IMG/VR virus record: IMGVR_UViG_3300022187_000086 | Location: 1 to 38,045 of that record | Length of the DNA: 38,045 bases | Strand: one strand, 5' to 3' | Origin: a virus | In this document: in pieces, positions 37,685 to 38,045 of the stretch | Layout: each line of letters opens with the position of its first letter | Numbering within the stretch: position 1 is the stretch's first letter | Made by a program: the position numbers and the translations under genes | The notes under the pieces: model-generated | The model's database searches: none | Told to the model about the DNA's origin: nothing | What the model saw: only the letters and a program-made list of their open reading frames with translations

Positions 37685-37715
37685 TAAAGGTATAAACAAA
37701 TTTCTTAAAAGTCAA
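37685..37715 (-). promoter_or_regulatory. Host-like promoter TTG-N20-TACCTTTA
   Basis: The leftward strand has TTG (37715-37713), 20 nt, then TACCTTTA (37692-37685), one mismatch from the Bacteroidota TAnnTTTG with the correct -33/-7 spacing. Unlike the phage-internal boxes, it has a -33 element. It would give a ~100-nt leader before ATG 37575 and could be an early/host-polymerase entry point into the leftward genes. Confidence 0.45.
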
Positions 37716-37952
37716 CCCTGAAGTAAAGCTTTAAACAACTGACTCTAAATAGCTGATTAGACGGTTGTTAAATGGCTTTGCGTGAAGTTGATCGTGTATT
37801 CAATAAGAACAAATCACGCCAGAAAAGGGGATCAGAAATACAGATCGGGGGGATTATATATAGTATATAGCGCTGCGTGTACGCATCCGAAACGCATCTG
37901 CACAACCCCCTCCCTATGCCTATGTGAAGAATCCGGCATACTTTTCAGCTTT

Positions 37953-37972
37953 TGTCTATACCAGTATAGACA
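37953..37972. promoter_or_regulatory. Perfect 9-bp inverted repeat TGTCTATAC-CA-GTATAGACA
   Basis: Exact dyad with a 2-nt centre, typical of a dimeric repressor operator rather than a terminator (no U-run). It lies in the gene-free right end. A regulator could be the winged-helix protein at 33918 or one outside the window. Confidence 0.55.
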
Positions 37973-38045
37973 GCCCGATTCGACGACAGCCTCAGTCGCA
38001 ACCTCCCAACGAGACCGTATGCATTATGCAACGAGTCTTCTCAGG

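Larger units (their letters stand above)
37576..38045. other. 470-bp region without a convincing gene; candidate regulatory or replication region
   Basis: No credible coding frame on either strand (the best is 32 codons rightward at 37772). Contents seen: a host-like leftward promoter (37685-37715), a G-run at 37847-37852 and a C-run near 37905-37909, an AT-rich stretch ATTATATATAGTATATAG (37853-37870), TGCGT-GT-ACGCA (37874-37885), two ACGCATC copies, and a 9-bp inverted repeat (37953-37972). These resemble an operator/origin mixture, but no iterons or dnaA-type boxes could be confirmed. Confidence 0.5.

Noticed and set aside
37772-37870. 32-codon rightward frame MALREVDRVFNKNK... in the gene-free region
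   Set aside because: Short, no promoter or ribosome signal, ends in simple AT-rich sequence; no supporting evidence.

Overview
The window looks like the late half of a tailed-phage genome (virion, packaging and lysis genes) whose host is probably a member of the Bacteroidota. The evidence is the gene content: terminase large subunit, portal, scaffold, major capsid protein, ring proteins, a giant tail nozzle or muzzle, fibres and endolysins. The host guess rests on the repeated Bacteroidota -7 promoter element TAnnTTTG at operon starts, the near absence of Shine-Dalgarno sites, and a dockerin-like repeat of a kind common in Bacteroidota secreted proteins. All genes but one are read leftward. 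No long-tail genes (tape measure, sheath, tube) are visible. The ring-ring-muzzle-ejection-protein order points to a short-tailed, podovirus-type virion with an architecture resembling crAss-like phages. That assignment is inference; placing it firmly needs a TerL/portal/MCP phylogeny.

Layout, in the direction of transcription (right to left). 38045-37576: about 470 bp without a convincing gene, holding a 9-bp inverted repeat and a host-like promoter. 37575-34285: a small basic protein, a transglycosylase-type muralytic protein, small beta-rich structural proteins, an M15 peptidase and a sulfotransferase-like protein. 33918-34370 is the only rightward gene, a winged-helix regulator candidate, back to back with 33916. 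33916-31318: small accessory genes, a co-chaperonin with two GroES-like folds, an HNH endonuclease, a tRNA-like element, tRNA-Arg(UCU) and small basic or zinc-ribbon proteins leading into TerL. 31318-22137: TerL, portal, a fibre-associated protein, a collagen-like tail fibre and an RCC1-type propeller, largely coupled by TAATG or ATGA overlaps. 22123-20859: four very basic small proteins. 20823-17046: three small beta-rich structural proteins, scaffold and MCP. 16978-14509: decoration-like protein, LamG-like protein and an AT-hook protein. 14464-5208: two ring/adaptor proteins and a 2547-residue muzzle-like protein. 5199-1: a protein resembling the usual muzzle C-terminal module, then three ejection or cargo candidates, the last running off the window.

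The most unusual signal is regulatory. Seven genes have TAnnTTTG exactly four bases before their ATG, which would make the mRNAs start at or very near the start codon (leaderless). Several of these promoters sit just after a hairpin or terminator. The portal operon has a variant in which the promoter reads into a 4-codon minicistron whose stop overlaps the portal ATG. Other points to follow up are the apparent split and roughly 1000-residue extension of the muzzle protein with an EF-hand/dockerin motif, the tandem GroES-like protein, a phage sulfotransferase, the RCC1 propeller beside the tail fibre, and the defective tRNA-like element abutting the HNH gene.
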